A DNA stretch of 64,000 bases from Hormoscilla sp. GUM202 (lineage in GTDB: Bacteria > Cyanobacteriota > Cyanobacteriia > Cyanobacteriales > Desertifilaceae), in the NCBI GenBank assembly GCA_005518205.2, contig RFFC02000027.1:1-64000 (forward strand), in the 5' to 3' direction. Numbering within the stretch: the stretch's first letter is position 1; every line of letters begins with the position of its first letter. The translations under genes and the position numbers were made by a program. The notes beneath the pieces were generated by a model. The model searched no databases, had not been told where the DNA came from, and worked only from the letters and a program-made list of their open reading frames with translations. This document shows, one piece after another, positions 53,543 through 61,847 of the stretch.

Positions 53543-53875
53543 ATGTCAATTTATATAGGGAACCTATCCTACCAAGCCACGGAAGAGGATGTGAGTGGCA
53601 TTTTTGAAGAATATGGAACGGTGAAGCGGGTGCAGCTACCAGTTGACCGCGACACGGGTCGTAAGCGCGGTTTCGGGTTTGTGGAAATGGAAACAGAGGA
53701 AGAAGAAAAAGCGGCCATAGATGCTCTAGATGGGGCTGAGTGGATGGATCGGGAAATCAAGGTAAACAAGGCTAAGCCTCGCACGGAAAGAAGTCCAGGT
53801 GGAGGTGGCAGCAGAGGTGGTGGTCGCAACAGAGACGGATTCTCTTCTTCTCGGGATGGATTCAGGAGCTACTAA
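53543..53875 (+). CDS. RNA-binding protein, RRM type with glycine-rich tail
   Basis: 110 residues, one RRM: RNP2 IYIGNL at residues 3-8 and RNP1 RGFGFVEM at about 42-49, then a glycine/arginine-rich tail (GGGGSRGGGRNRDG). Cyanobacterial Rbp proteins bind single-stranded RNA; several are cold-induced. It starts at ATG 53543 with GGAGG upstream and is followed 75 bases later by rpsU, the arrangement known for rbpA-type genes. The long leader is typical of cold-regulated members, but I cannot define a regulatory element in it. Confidence 0.93.
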   Translation: MSIYIGNLSYQATEEDVSGIFEEYGTVKRVQLPVDRDTGRKRGFGFVEMETEEEEKAAIDALDGAEWMDREIKVNKAKPRTERSPGGGGSRGGGRNRDGFSSSRDGFRSY

Positions 53876-53950
53876 ACTGGCTGAAGCCCCAGGCTGGGGC
53901 AAGCAAGGCAGAAGTGTGGAGATATCCACCCACGTACTGTAGGAGAACTT

Positions 53951-54130
53951 ATGACCCAAGTGATAGTTGGCGAAAATGAAGGTATAGATTCGGCCCTGCG
54001 TAGGTTTAAGCGTCAGGTGTCCAAGGAGGGAATTTTCTCAGATATAAAGCGAGTGCGCCACTTCGAGACTCCGATCGAGAAACGTAAGCGCAAGGCGATC
54101 GCCAGAAGGCGTAAGCGGCGTTTTAATTAG
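53951..54130 (+). CDS. rpsU: Ribosomal protein bS21
   Basis: 59 residues from ATG 53951, with AGGAG upstream, to TAG 54128-54130. The sequence begins MTQVIVGENEGIDSALRRFK, continues RQVSKEGIFSDIKRVRHFE and ends in the basic stretch KRKAIARRRKRRFN, the bS21 pattern. It is a small-subunit protein of the 30S ribosome needed near the mRNA anti-Shine-Dalgarno region. It lies directly after the RRM protein gene, a conserved cyanobacterial pair. Confidence 0.95.
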   Translation: MTQVIVGENEGIDSALRRFKRQVSKEGIFSDIKRVRHFETPIEKRKRKAIARRRKRRFN

Positions 54131-54136
54131 GCAATG

Positions 54137-54202
54137 GTAAGCATTCAGCTGAATGCTTACTGCTAATTCCAGCCATCGAGTGGGTTGCGTCGCAACCCAC
54201 TC
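54137..54202. terminator. Two perfect palindromes after rpsU
   Basis: GTAAGCATTCAG-CTGAATGCTTAC (54137-54160) and GAGTGGGTTGCG-T-CGCAACCCACTC (54178-54202). Both are fully base-paired. They probably end the rbp-rpsU transcript; neither has a long T-run. Confidence 0.6.
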
Positions 54203-54258
54203 AGTGTATATAGAAGTAAACTGTGGTAGGATTTTATATTTAGCCTTTGGACTAAGAT

Positions 54259-54708
54259 ATGGTTTTCTTCCAATTTGAAGCAGATTTTGTAGACTCCCTA
54301 CGCTGCATTCCTATGCAGGTGCGCCTCAAGCTTGATACTTGCGGCGTGAAACTTAAACTATCTCACTGGCACCAATTTAGCCAAGAAGAACGTCAAATTA
54401 TGGTAGAATTGCCTTGTAACAAATCAGAAGAAGTTCAAGCCTACGGGAAATTTACACAGCAGTTGGTAACCGAACGCACGGGTAAGTCTGCTTCTGTACT
54501 GCCAATTGACCCCCATCCGGCATGGATGGATGCAACAGTTATCCCTACTAGCTTAGAAGAAAAAGCACGAGAATTTGACGTAACTATTACTTTAGAACAA
54601 TGGGCCGATCTAACACCGGTGGAGCGATTTGCTTTATATAAACTCAGTCGCCCCAGTCACGAAAATAAGAACTTTTTACCAGCCCTCAAGGAATTTAATC
54701 TAGGATAA
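54259..54708 (+). CDS. Nitrate reductase associated protein (Nitr_red_assoc)
   Basis: 149 residues, starting FFQFEADFVDSLRCIPMQVR and continuing LKLDTCGVKLKLSHWHQFS, the signature of the Nitr_red_assoc family (PF09655 type), which is found in cyanobacteria near nitrate assimilation genes; the biochemical role is unproven. Here it lies 2 kb downstream of narB on the same strand, separated by psiE, rbp and rpsU, so the link is preserved by position but not by operon. No membrane segment or signal peptide. Confidence 0.85.
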   Translation: MVFFQFEADFVDSLRCIPMQVRLKLDTCGVKLKLSHWHQFSQEERQIMVELPCNKSEEVQAYGKFTQQLVTERTGKSASVLPIDPHPAWMDATVIPTSLEEKAREFDVTITLEQWADLTPVERFALYKLSRPSHENKNFLPALKEFNLG

Positions 54709-54858
54709 TTTGGTGGGCGATCGCAGGCAAATCTATTTTTTCTCTGAAGTGAATAAAATTGTATCATGTCCTCCGGGTGGGCATCACCATCAGGAAATTG
54801 CTCTAGCAGCCGTCCGGAAGCGCTTTAGCGCTTACTACAAACGAAGAGGAGTTATAAA

Positions 54859-55443
54859 ATGACGGGAAAGAAGATTTTAATGATCGTGGGCGACTTTGTG
54901 GAAGACTATGAAGTCATGGTGCCTTTTCAAGCATTGCAGATGGTCGGGCATACAGTCCATGCTATCTGTCCCGATAAGAAGGCGGGAGATACAGTGAGAA
55001 CAGCAGTTCACGACTTTGAAGGCGACCAAACCTATAGCGAGAAACCGGGACATAACTTCACGGTAAATACTACCTTCGATGAAGTCTCTCCTGAAAGCTA
55101 TGATGCTTTGGTGGTTCCTGGAGGACGTGCGCCAGAATATATTCGTTTGCATGAAAAAGTATTGGCTCACGTCCGCCACTTTGCCTCGGCGAATAAACCC
55201 ATTGCTGCTATCTGTCATGGTTTGCAGTTATTAGCAGCTGCGGACGTCCTGAAAGGCAAGCGCTGCACCGCCTATCCCGCTTGCGGTCCCGAGGTTACTC
55301 TTGCAGGCGGGAACCACGTCCAAGTTCCAGTTCATGAGGCGATCGCGGATGGCAATCTGGTGACCGCACCTGCGTGGCCCGCCCATCACCGCTGGCTAGC
55401 TGAGTTCCTGAAAGTTTTAGGCACCCACATCGAACATAAATAG
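54859..55443 (+). CDS. DJ-1/PfpI family protein
   Basis: 194 residues, a single class I glutamine-amidotransferase-like fold. The nucleophile cysteine is in the elbow motif AAICHGLQLL (about residue 119), with the conserved VVPGGRAPEY loop and glutamate of DFVEDYE near the N-terminus. Members include deglycases, chaperones and PfpI-type peptidases; the exact activity cannot be read. GAAGAGGAG precedes ATG 54859. It follows the nitrate-reductase-associated gene but shows no functional tie. Confidence 0.88.
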   Translation: MTGKKILMIVGDFVEDYEVMVPFQALQMVGHTVHAICPDKKAGDTVRTAVHDFEGDQTYSEKPGHNFTVNTTFDEVSPESYDALVVPGGRAPEYIRLHEKVLAHVRHFASANKPIAAICHGLQLLAAADVLKGKRCTAYPACGPEVTLAGGNHVQVPVHEAIADGNLVTAPAWPAHHRWLAEFLKVLGTHIEHK

Positions 55444-55541
55444 ATGGTTGTTCTTGAGTTAACTGTGACGCAACAAAGTTTGGAAGCAAAATTAGGAGTG
55501 AATTAAAGCGGTATTGGATAGTTATCCACTACGAGACTGAG

Positions 55542-55895
55542 TTGAGTGCCGAAAATGAGTTTGAAACAAATCATAACATCCATATAAGCAACCATATTAT
55601 TAAAAAAACAACTCTAGTGGCGAAAGAAATTACTACTGCTAACTTTAGAGAGTTGCTCAATCAGGCAAGAATTGAAGCTCGCAGAGAAGCGGCGATCGCC
55701 ATCATATTGAAACAGCTGTGCTATAAAATGGATGATTACTCCCTCATTTTTCACGGTCTACCCGCATTTCTACAGACCTGTGTTGATAGCCTATCCCTGG
55801 AACAGCTTGAAAACCTCAGCATCGAGGCATTACAGATGGCTTCCTTGGATGACTTGAGAGCTTACTTTTCTGGGCGTTGCACAATTACGGGATGA
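55542..55895 (+). CDS. DUF4351-type C-terminal fragment of an Rpn-like protein
   Basis: 117 codons from TTG 55542 (weak start; no ATG in frame back to a stop at 55455). The C-terminal half, ARREAAIAIILKQLCYKMDD then LSLEQLENLSIEALQMASLD and DLRAYF, fits the DUF4351 tail that ends many cyanobacterial Rpn/PD-(D/E)XK family proteins. The nuclease part is absent, so this is probably a truncated remnant. It is followed by a hairpin at 55954-55990. Confidence 0.55.
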   Translation: MSAENEFETNHNIHISNHIIKKTTLVAKEITTANFRELLNQARIEARREAAIAIILKQLCYKMDDYSLIFHGLPAFLQTCVDSLSLEQLENLSIEALQMASLDDLRAYFSGRCTITG

Positions 55896-55953
55896 TGGGC
55901 ATAGTTGCAGAAGTCTTAAACCTAGACTACAAGCCAGTTTCAGTTATGTGCAA

Positions 55954-55990
55954 AAAAGGGCATCATCCCCAAAATGTGCAACGCCCTTTT
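55954..55990 (+). terminator. Hairpin terminator
   Basis: AAAAGGGC (55954-55961) pairs with GCCCTTTT (55983-55990), with the U-rich arm at the 3' side. It ends the transcript of the DUF4351 fragment. Confidence 0.5.
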
Positions 55991-56151
55991 CTGAATCTAG
56001 TTCCACATAGCTGTAGCTACTTGTAATTAGAGAACCTTAATGATCGCCTTTTTTTTCGCGATTTTTGTGACTCGGAAAAGGGGCGACCTTGGGGCAGATC
56101 GTAAAGCTGTCTCGTGGTAAAGTAAAAAGATAGAGAAGCAATTATATGGGT

Positions 56152-56451
56152 GTGGTCAAAACCAGTTGGGTTTTGAAAAGGCCAGATCTGACTATTTCAC
56201 CGGGGGTCATTGCTTCACAGTAACTCCCTTATGTCATTGCTTCGATATCCCCCAGAGGGGACGCGCTACTCGCACTACCCCAGAGATATCGAGGGGGGGT
56301 CTGATAGCGTGCATCTCAGATTTGTAAATTGAGAATTGAGCAATTGTAAATTAAGAATTGAGCAATTGTTAATTGCCCAATTTTCTATTCGCCATTCGCC
56401 ATTCACCATTCACCATTTTACCTTCGCAAATACATGCATTGAGATGCTCCC
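56152..56451. repeat. Composite of repeat-element ends and heptamers
   Basis: 56152-56165 is GGGTGTGGTCAAAA, one end of the element family at 16249. At about 56308 a GTGCATCTCA end and at about 56433-56444 a TGAGATGCTCCC end match the family at 6695, but without a target duplication. Between them lie AATTGAGCAATTG repeats and CCATTCACCATTCGCC heptamers. No gene is supported in 55896-56709. Confidence 0.55.
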
Positions 56452-56709
56452 ACTTGACCTCTGTCCTAGTGCAACGCGGCGAAAATAACTGACCAGCATG
56501 TCTTGCCCTGCCACCGTTAAATTTTTCACCTGCGGATGGAGCCCAAAGTATCTGCTTGACAGCAAGTGGCGTGAGAGACATCCCGATGCCAAACCACCTG
56601 TGTCAATTGGGCAGTGCTAGAGAGGCGGTGCCCACCTGAAACCCAAGTGTCGAAGCGTAAGTCTTGGACTGGTCACTGGTCACTGCTCGCTGCTCACTGA
56701 CACTAGGCA

Positions 56710-57747
56710 TTAATCATTGTCCTTTTTCCCTACATCTTTAACTGCATAAATCTTAGTGCGGTACATCCAGTAATTCAGGGAAGAGAATAAGATTACTGTT
56801 GTCAAGCTAAAGTATAGCACTACCGGTCTCAAAGGGATCAGAAGGAAAGAAGTGATCATCTCTATCGCGATCAGACCAATAAGAATATTAGCAATGGTTT
56901 CGCGACGCAACAAGCTGCAAAACATCGCTCCGAGGGGAGCACCGACCACAACTATAGGTATCGCCGCTAGCCAGTAACTACGCACCGGCTCGGTAAAATC
57001 CTCGAAGACAAACACTTCTAGGACAAATCCCGCTATAGCGTTGATCGCCATCATCACAACCGAGGTAGGAGTGGCAATTTTCTCGCTGATGCGGAATAGA
57101 AGCACCATCACAGAAAAGGCAAAGATGTCGATGCCATTGCCGACTAGACCGCTCATTATCCCTCCCACTATTCCCGTCAATATGAATATTCCTCGTTCCC
57201 GAAAACTCCAGTCACCAACTGTCAAATTGCATTCCCTTGCACCCGATACCAATAAACTGACCGCCAAGCTACTGAGCATCATTGTGAAAAACATCTTAAT
57301 GACATCTAGGGGTAGAAAAGGAGCTAAAAAAGCTAATCCCATAAAAATCCCCAATACACCCCCAATGCTGGTCCAAAAGATCGCCCGCCAGTCTACCTTA
57401 ATACCTGTCACCCAAATTGCCAGTGAGGCCGAACCCATACCGACACTTTGAATTGCCAGGGAAAACACCTTAGCATCATGAGGTGCCATATGTAGAAGCT
57501 TGGTAAAGACGGGAAAAGCGACTGCTCCTCCGCCTACGCTTGTCCCTCCAGCAATCATAGAGCCAAAGACCATCGTCAAAGCAATCTCCCAATTGCTGAT
57601 TATATAGGATATTGCTTCTTGCACGCCAAGCATAGTTAGCCAGGCAGTCCATACTGCGATCGCGATCGTTACCACAGCGGTCTGTTTTGAAGCTGACAGG
57701 CGTTGCTGTATTTTGATTAACTTAAGCAATTTAGATTTTGCTGGCAT
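56710..57747 (-). CDS. TauE/SafE family sulfite/anion exporter-like permease
   Basis: 345 residues with eight or nine hydrophobic segments in two related halves. The first half has SMIAGGTSVGGGAVAFPVFT and the second GIVGGIMSGLVGNGIDIFAF, the paired glycine-rich motifs of TauE/SafE transporters of sulfite or other sulfur-containing organic anions. The N-terminus (KLLKLIKIQQRLSASKQ) is basic and cytoplasmic. The start is ATG 57747. Isolated on the minus strand; the substrate cannot be told. A membrane location is certain from hydropathy. Confidence 0.88.
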   Translation of the reverse strand: MPAKSKLLKLIKIQQRLSASKQTAVVTIAIAVWTAWLTMLGVQEAISYIISNWEIALTMVFGSMIAGGTSVGGGAVAFPVFTKLLHMAPHDAKVFSLAIQSVGMGSASLAIWVTGIKVDWRAIFWTSIGGVLGIFMGLAFLAPFLPLDVIKMFFTMMLSSLAVSLLVSGARECNLTVGDWSFRERGIFILTGIVGGIMSGLVGNGIDIFAFSVMVLLFRISEKIATPTSVVMMAINAIAGFVLEVFVFEDFTEPVRSYWLAAIPIVVVGAPLGAMFCSLLRRETIANILIGLIAIEMITSFLLIPLRPVVLYFSLTTVILFSSLNYWMYRTKIYAVKDVGKKDND

Positions 57748-58144
57748 TTAGAGTATTCCTTGATTAATACTGAATGGTTAAAAATCAGTTCGGCATCCTT
57801 CCATCCATTTTCCAATTCCTCTATTCATTATTACAGCTATATTCGGCGTTGATAGACTACAGTAGCAGCAGTGAGTCAACCAATTGTAAGGATGCGTAAC
57901 CTGTGAACTGTATTGATTTTCCCTGAAAACCGCTGTCAAGCTTAGTGCTATCATTCCCGAGCGGACGGAGCTCGGCGATCGAGCATACCCATTAAAGCCT
58001 GGAAAGTCACTGCCTCCGGTGACTTCAACCTACATTCCGCACCACAAAATGTGCGCGTGTGCGCGACGCAGTCGCGCTAAAAACCCGGTTTCTTAATTCT
58101 TGCATTGAGATGCACCCCATAAATTCGGCAAAACTGATATAAAT
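57748..58144. other. Gene-free region between exporter and dxr
   Basis: About 400 bases with no supported frame. Near the right end are an AAACCCGGTTTCTT repeat core (58083-58096) and a GCATTGAGATGCACCCC sequence (about 58103-58119), one end of the family at 6695. Confidence 0.45.
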
Positions 58145-59350
58145 TTATCCCATCGAAACCAGTGTCGCCTGTTTTCCCGAAGCAACACCCGTATCTACAG
58201 CTGCCAAAACAGCCTGTCTTGCCCATCTATCTGCTGCTATAATATCATCTAAAGTCGGATGATGACAGAGTTCTCCAAGGTGTCGATCGCACGCTGACTC
58301 AATCACTCTGGGAATATCCAAAAACCGAATCTTCTCCTCTAGGAACAGAGAGACAGCTTGTTCATTAGCAGCATTCAAAACCGCAGCCATAGAACCCCCG
58401 GCACGTCCCGCAGCATAGGCAAGGCCCATACAAGGATACTTTTCATACTTGGGTTCGGAAAAAGTCAGATTCCCAGCCTTAACCAAATCCAAAGTTTCCC
58501 AATCAGTATAGAGCCGATCGGGCCAAGAGAGAGCATAAAGCAAAGGCAAGCGCATATCCGGCCATCCCAGCTGGGCCAACACCGAAGTATCTTGCAGTTC
58601 AATTAAAGAGTGAATAATACTTTGAGGATGAATCACGATATCGATCTGGTCGTAATCCATGCCAAATAGAAAATGAGCCTCAATTACTTCCAGCCCCTTA
58701 TTCATCAAGGTAGCAGAATCCACCGTAATCTTACGTCCCATCGACCAATTAGGATGCTTAATGGCATCAGCAACCCGCACCTGAACTAACTTTTCGGCAG
58801 GCCAATCTCGGAAAGCACCACCAGAAGCAGTCAGAATAATCCGCCGCAAACCACCTGATGGCACTCCTTGCAGACATTGAAAGATAGCAGAATGCTCAGA
58901 ATCAGCAGGTAATAGCTTTACCCCATGTTTTTCCACCAAAGGCAAAACTACTGGACCGCCAGCAATGAGCGTTTCCTTATTTGCCAAGGCGATATCCTTA
59001 CCAGCTTCAATAGCAGCTATAGTCGGTAACAAACCAGCACAACCGACAATGCCAGTAACAACAGTGGACGCATCGCCGTAACGGGCCACTTCCGTAACTC
59101 CCGCCTCTCCTGCTAAGAGAATAGGTTGCTGGTCATATGAGGCGATCGCCTCTTTCAGTTCGGGCAACATTGCTTCCGCCCGAATAGCCACTATTTCCGG
59201 GCGAAACTGGCGAATTTGCCGAGCCAACAGTTCCACATTGCGCCCCGCTGTCAACCCGACAATCCGAAACTGTTCGGGGTTTTGGGCCACAATATCCAGA
59301 GTCTGAGTACCAATAGAGCCAGTAGAGCCCAGGAGAGAAATTGCTTTCAT
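58145..59350 (-). CDS. dxr: 1-deoxy-D-xylulose 5-phosphate reductoisomerase
   Basis: NADPH-dependent second step of the MEP pathway, making 2-C-methyl-D-erythritol 4-phosphate for carotenoids, phytol and quinones. 401 residues from ATG 59350. The NADPH motif LLGSTGSIGTQTLDI opens the protein. Substrate and metal residues lie in LPADSEHSAIFQCL, LTASGGAFRDWP and KITVDSATLMNKGLEVIEAH. The length fits the family. Monocistronic on the minus strand. Confidence 0.97.
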   Translation of the reverse strand: MKAISLLGSTGSIGTQTLDIVAQNPEQFRIVGLTAGRNVELLARQIRQFRPEIVAIRAEAMLPELKEAIASYDQQPILLAGEAGVTEVARYGDASTVVTGIVGCAGLLPTIAAIEAGKDIALANKETLIAGGPVVLPLVEKHGVKLLPADSEHSAIFQCLQGVPSGGLRRIILTASGGAFRDWPAEKLVQVRVADAIKHPNWSMGRKITVDSATLMNKGLEVIEAHFLFGMDYDQIDIVIHPQSIIHSLIELQDTSVLAQLGWPDMRLPLLYALSWPDRLYTDWETLDLVKAGNLTFSEPKYEKYPCMGLAYAAGRAGGSMAAVLNAANEQAVSLFLEEKIRFLDIPRVIESACDRHLGELCHHPTLDDIIAADRWARQAVLAAVDTGVASGKQATLVSMG

Positions 59351-59603
59351 GGTATATTTGAATAACTAGGACGAGTCTCACATCTGAATCTGGTTCCCAG
59401 TCTCAGACTGGGAAAACCAGATTTAGGAGGCGGAGCCTCCTGACTGTTGACAAGGGTGATTTATATGAGATCACCCCTCAGATCTTGCTAGCACCAGTTG
59501 AGGCTCAGCCTAGGAACGAGGTGAGTGAGGTGAAAGGTTTCCAGTCGGTTTTAACCGACTTGGCGCCTCGAAACCTGGATCCGCCAGGTAACGCGGGAGT
59601 TTG

Positions 59604-59724
59604 AAGATACTGTGGGGTAATTTCCTGGGCTCTGCCCCCAAAATACCCCCACCCTTTAGGGTGGGGGTATCCCCACTCCCTACTCGGCGATCGTCGAGAT
59701 CTCGTAATTCGCCCACAGTATCTT
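59604..59724. repeat. Nested inverted repeat downstream of the thioesterase remnant
   Basis: The outer arms AAGATACTGTGGG (59604-59616) and CCCACAGTATCTT (59712-59724) are perfect complements. Inside, ATACCCCCACCC-TTTA-GGGTGGGGGTAT (59643-59670) is a perfect 12-bp hairpin. The rest of 59351-59750 holds only short palindromes (TTCCCAGTCT/AGACTGGGAA, GGAGGC/GCCTCC). A possible non-autonomous element; no target duplication seen. Confidence 0.6.
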
Positions 59725-59750
59725 TGAATCCCCGGCGGGGTAACTTTACT

Positions 59751-60091
59751 TTACGCTGAAAGCTGTTCCAACGCATCCCTCAGTTCTGGTGGCAGATGGC
59801 GCATTATCTTGCCCTTCTCCCGATCGATCGCCACCAAAGTCACCTTCCCAGTCACATATAAATCTGGGCCATCCGGATCGAACGATGATAACGTAGGCAC
59901 AGATCCACCACCGGTAAATCTAAGCCCCAAGTCACCACATCAGTACAGTCAAAGCCCCTCGAACGCAAGCATTCTACCCGCGCCTCCTCCATCCAAGCAA
60001 TATAAGTACCGTGCCATACTACACCAGCATAGTCCGTATGATGGGGGTGCGATCGTACCCGATATTCAAACCAACTCAACTCTTCGTTCAT
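59751..60091 (-). pseudogene. Acyl-CoA thioesterase (4HBT) with internal deletion and frameshift
   Basis: From ATG 60091 the frame reads WFEYRVRSHPHHTDYAGVVW then HGTYIAWMEEARVECLR, a clear hotdog thioesterase N-terminus of the cyanobacterial DHNA-CoA-hydrolase-like type. It breaks after LRYHRS (about 59870). The next frame continues DGPDLYVTGKVTLVAIDREK and ends LEQLSA at TAA 59751-59753. Family members have roughly 40-50 more residues between these points. Deletion plus frame change means no functional enzyme. Confidence 0.75.
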
Positions 60092-60192
60092 ATTACAAAT
60101 TGTTACGCACCGCTACATTTCTTCAAACTTTGAGTCAATACTTAAGCTTATGCTGAATAAACAGAAGCGAATTAATTGCGAGAAGTGTTTAT

Positions 60193-61032
60193 ATGTTCAA
60201 GAATATTTTAGTAACCGTCGCTGGCAGGGGACTGTGCGAACAGATGGTAAATATGTTGCTGGAAATCCCGAGCATCAAGCAGGCATCGGTGACAGTATTG
60301 CACGTCGTGCCTCCCCAAGCCACAGCCCAAGCCATGTCACAAAAGCTAGAAGAGGGCGGTAAGATTCTAGCAGAGGCAGTAAAATCAATCAAGATCGACG
60401 ACCCCAACCGGATCGATCCCCGACTGAAACAGGGAGACCGCAAAGATGTCGTCCTCGCAGTTGCCAAGGAAGAAGATTCTGACCTAATTATTATGGGTTC
60501 GCGGGCCTTAGGACGTCTGGAAGCCATCTTGAAGAACTCAGTCAGTCAGTACGTTTTCCAGTTAGCCTCTCGTCCCATGCTGCTGGTGAAGGACGATGTC
60601 TATGTCAAAAGAATCTACCGCGTCATGGTGGCTCTCGACTCCTCTCCAGCGGCCCAGCAGAGCTTGCAGCTAGCTCTATCCTTGCTGCGAGATATTCCAG
60701 GTGGCAAAGCCAAACTGGTGCTAGCTCATGTCAACCCAGACAAGAACGTCACCAACCCTGAAGAGGATCCCCTGTTGAAGGAAGCAGCCAAACAGGCCAA
60801 ACAGATGGGAGTTGCTTATAGCTGCATCAATTCCCGTGGTGATGCTAGCAAAGAAATCTGTCGGCTCGTAGAAGATGAGAATATAGACTTGTTAATTCTC
60901 GGTTCCCCAGACCGACGCCCCTCCGTGGCCAAGACCTTGCCAGACCTCGATCGACTGCTCGGAAGTTCTCTGTCCGACTATGTCCGGGTGAATGCCAACT
61001 GTCCAGTGTTGCTGGCCCGGTTCCCTAACTAG
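60193..61032 (+). CDS. Tandem universal stress protein (two UspA domains)
   Basis: 279 residues, two UspA-type domains. Domain 1 (1-135) has KNILVTVAGRG and the nucleotide-binding-like DLIIMGSRALGRLEAILKNS followed by RPMLLVKDD. Domain 2 (about 140-279) has YRVMVALDSSP and DLLILGSPDRRPS, ending CPVLLARFPN. The G-2x-G-9x-G(S/T) ATP motif is good in domain 1 and degenerate in domain 2. A cytoplasmic stress-response protein; the precise role is unknown. ATG 60193; psbM lies convergent downstream. Confidence 0.88.
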   Translation: MFKNILVTVAGRGLCEQMVNMLLEIPSIKQASVTVLHVVPPQATAQAMSQKLEEGGKILAEAVKSIKIDDPNRIDPRLKQGDRKDVVLAVAKEEDSDLIIMGSRALGRLEAILKNSVSQYVFQLASRPMLLVKDDVYVKRIYRVMVALDSSPAAQQSLQLALSLLRDIPGGKAKLVLAHVNPDKNVTNPEEDPLLKEAAKQAKQMGVAYSCINSRGDASKEICRLVEDENIDLLILGSPDRRPSVAKTLPDLDRLLGSSLSDYVRVNANCPVLLARFPN

Positions 61033-61098
61033 GCCCGACTAAAAAGGTGCCGGCATTTGGTGACGGCACCAACAGAGCAGTTTTGTCAGTGCTTAACT

Positions 61099-61215
61099 CT
61101 AAACATCATTATTGCCTTCACGGCTAGCCGTTTGAATGTAAAGGATCAACAAGAATACAGCAGGCACTAACACAAACAAAATGCTGGCCACAAATCCGAG
61201 ATCGTTAACTTCCAT
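61099..61215 (-). CDS. psbM: Photosystem II protein M
   Basis: 38 residues from ATG 61215 to TAG 61099-61101. Sequence begins MEVNDLGFVASILFVLVPAV and continues FLLILYIQTASREG: one transmembrane helix, the PsbM pattern. PsbM sits at the dimer interface of photosystem II in the thylakoid. It lies downstream of a ferredoxin gene on the same strand, next to psbB, a common cyanobacterial arrangement. Confidence 0.95.
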   Translation of the reverse strand: MEVNDLGFVASILFVLVPAVFLLILYIQTASREGNNDV

Positions 61216-61282
61216 CCCTTGCAAGCCTCCTTACTGAATAGACACGAAACCATTACGTACCTAGAATACCTCAGATCCGATC

Positions 61283-61579
61283 TCACGGCTTCGTTTTCAC
61301 GGAAACTGGGCCATTCACCAGAGTTTGACAGGCTAGCCGATAGTTGTCGGGCTTCTTCTTCAACTTGCGCTGTTCGGTCTGAGTCCGAGGTGAGAGATTT
61401 TCCATCCCGGCCACAATTTCCACAATACAGGTGCCGCATTGACCGTAGCCCCCACAATTAGTCATCTTCCCCCAGGTCTTATACAGATCGAGCCCGTTCT
61501 CCAGAGCCTTCAGCCTCAGATTCGCTCCATCAGCGGCAATCGCCTCACGGTTTTCCTTGACAAACTTGATGTTAGCCAT
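61283..61579 (-). CDS. [2Fe-2S] ferredoxin-like protein
   Basis: 98 residues, a plant/adrenodoxin-type [2Fe-2S] fold. The cluster cysteines are in CGGYGQCGTC (spacing C-x5-C-x2-C... with an additional Cys) and the last in YRLACQTLVNG. The sequence is not a standard PetF; it resembles the small 2Fe-2S protein found beside psbB/psbM in cyanobacteria. It shares the minus strand with psbM, 67 bases upstream of it. Redox partner unknown. Confidence 0.88.
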   Translation of the reverse strand: MANIKFVKENREAIAADGANLRLKALENGLDLYKTWGKMTNCGGYGQCGTCIVEIVAGMENLSPRTQTEQRKLKKKPDNYRLACQTLVNGPVSVKTKP

Positions 61580-61743
61580 TTTTGGATCAATATTGAACTT
61601 ATGTGAAGAATTATCAAGAAATCTTGCTTACACATAACATATAATGCTATATAAGCGAAAATTGTCAAGCAGTGCAGCGGTCGGTGCCGAAGGGACAACT
61701 GAATGGTGACCCTGGTAGACGATCGCAGCTCGCCGAGAAAAGG

Positions 61744-61772
61744 TTGTCATCGCAGCCAACACTGGTTACAAT
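61744..61772 (+). promoter_or_regulatory. Promoter of psbB
   Basis: -35 TTGTCA (61744-61749), a 17-base spacer and -10 TACAAT (61767-61772), pointing at psbB with a leader of about 70 bases. Confidence 0.65.
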
Positions 61773-61847
61773 TCGTTATATTCTGTTTAACGATCGATCC
61801 GCTAGAGAACATTAGCTAAAAGAAGTAGTAGAGGAGGATCCTACTCA

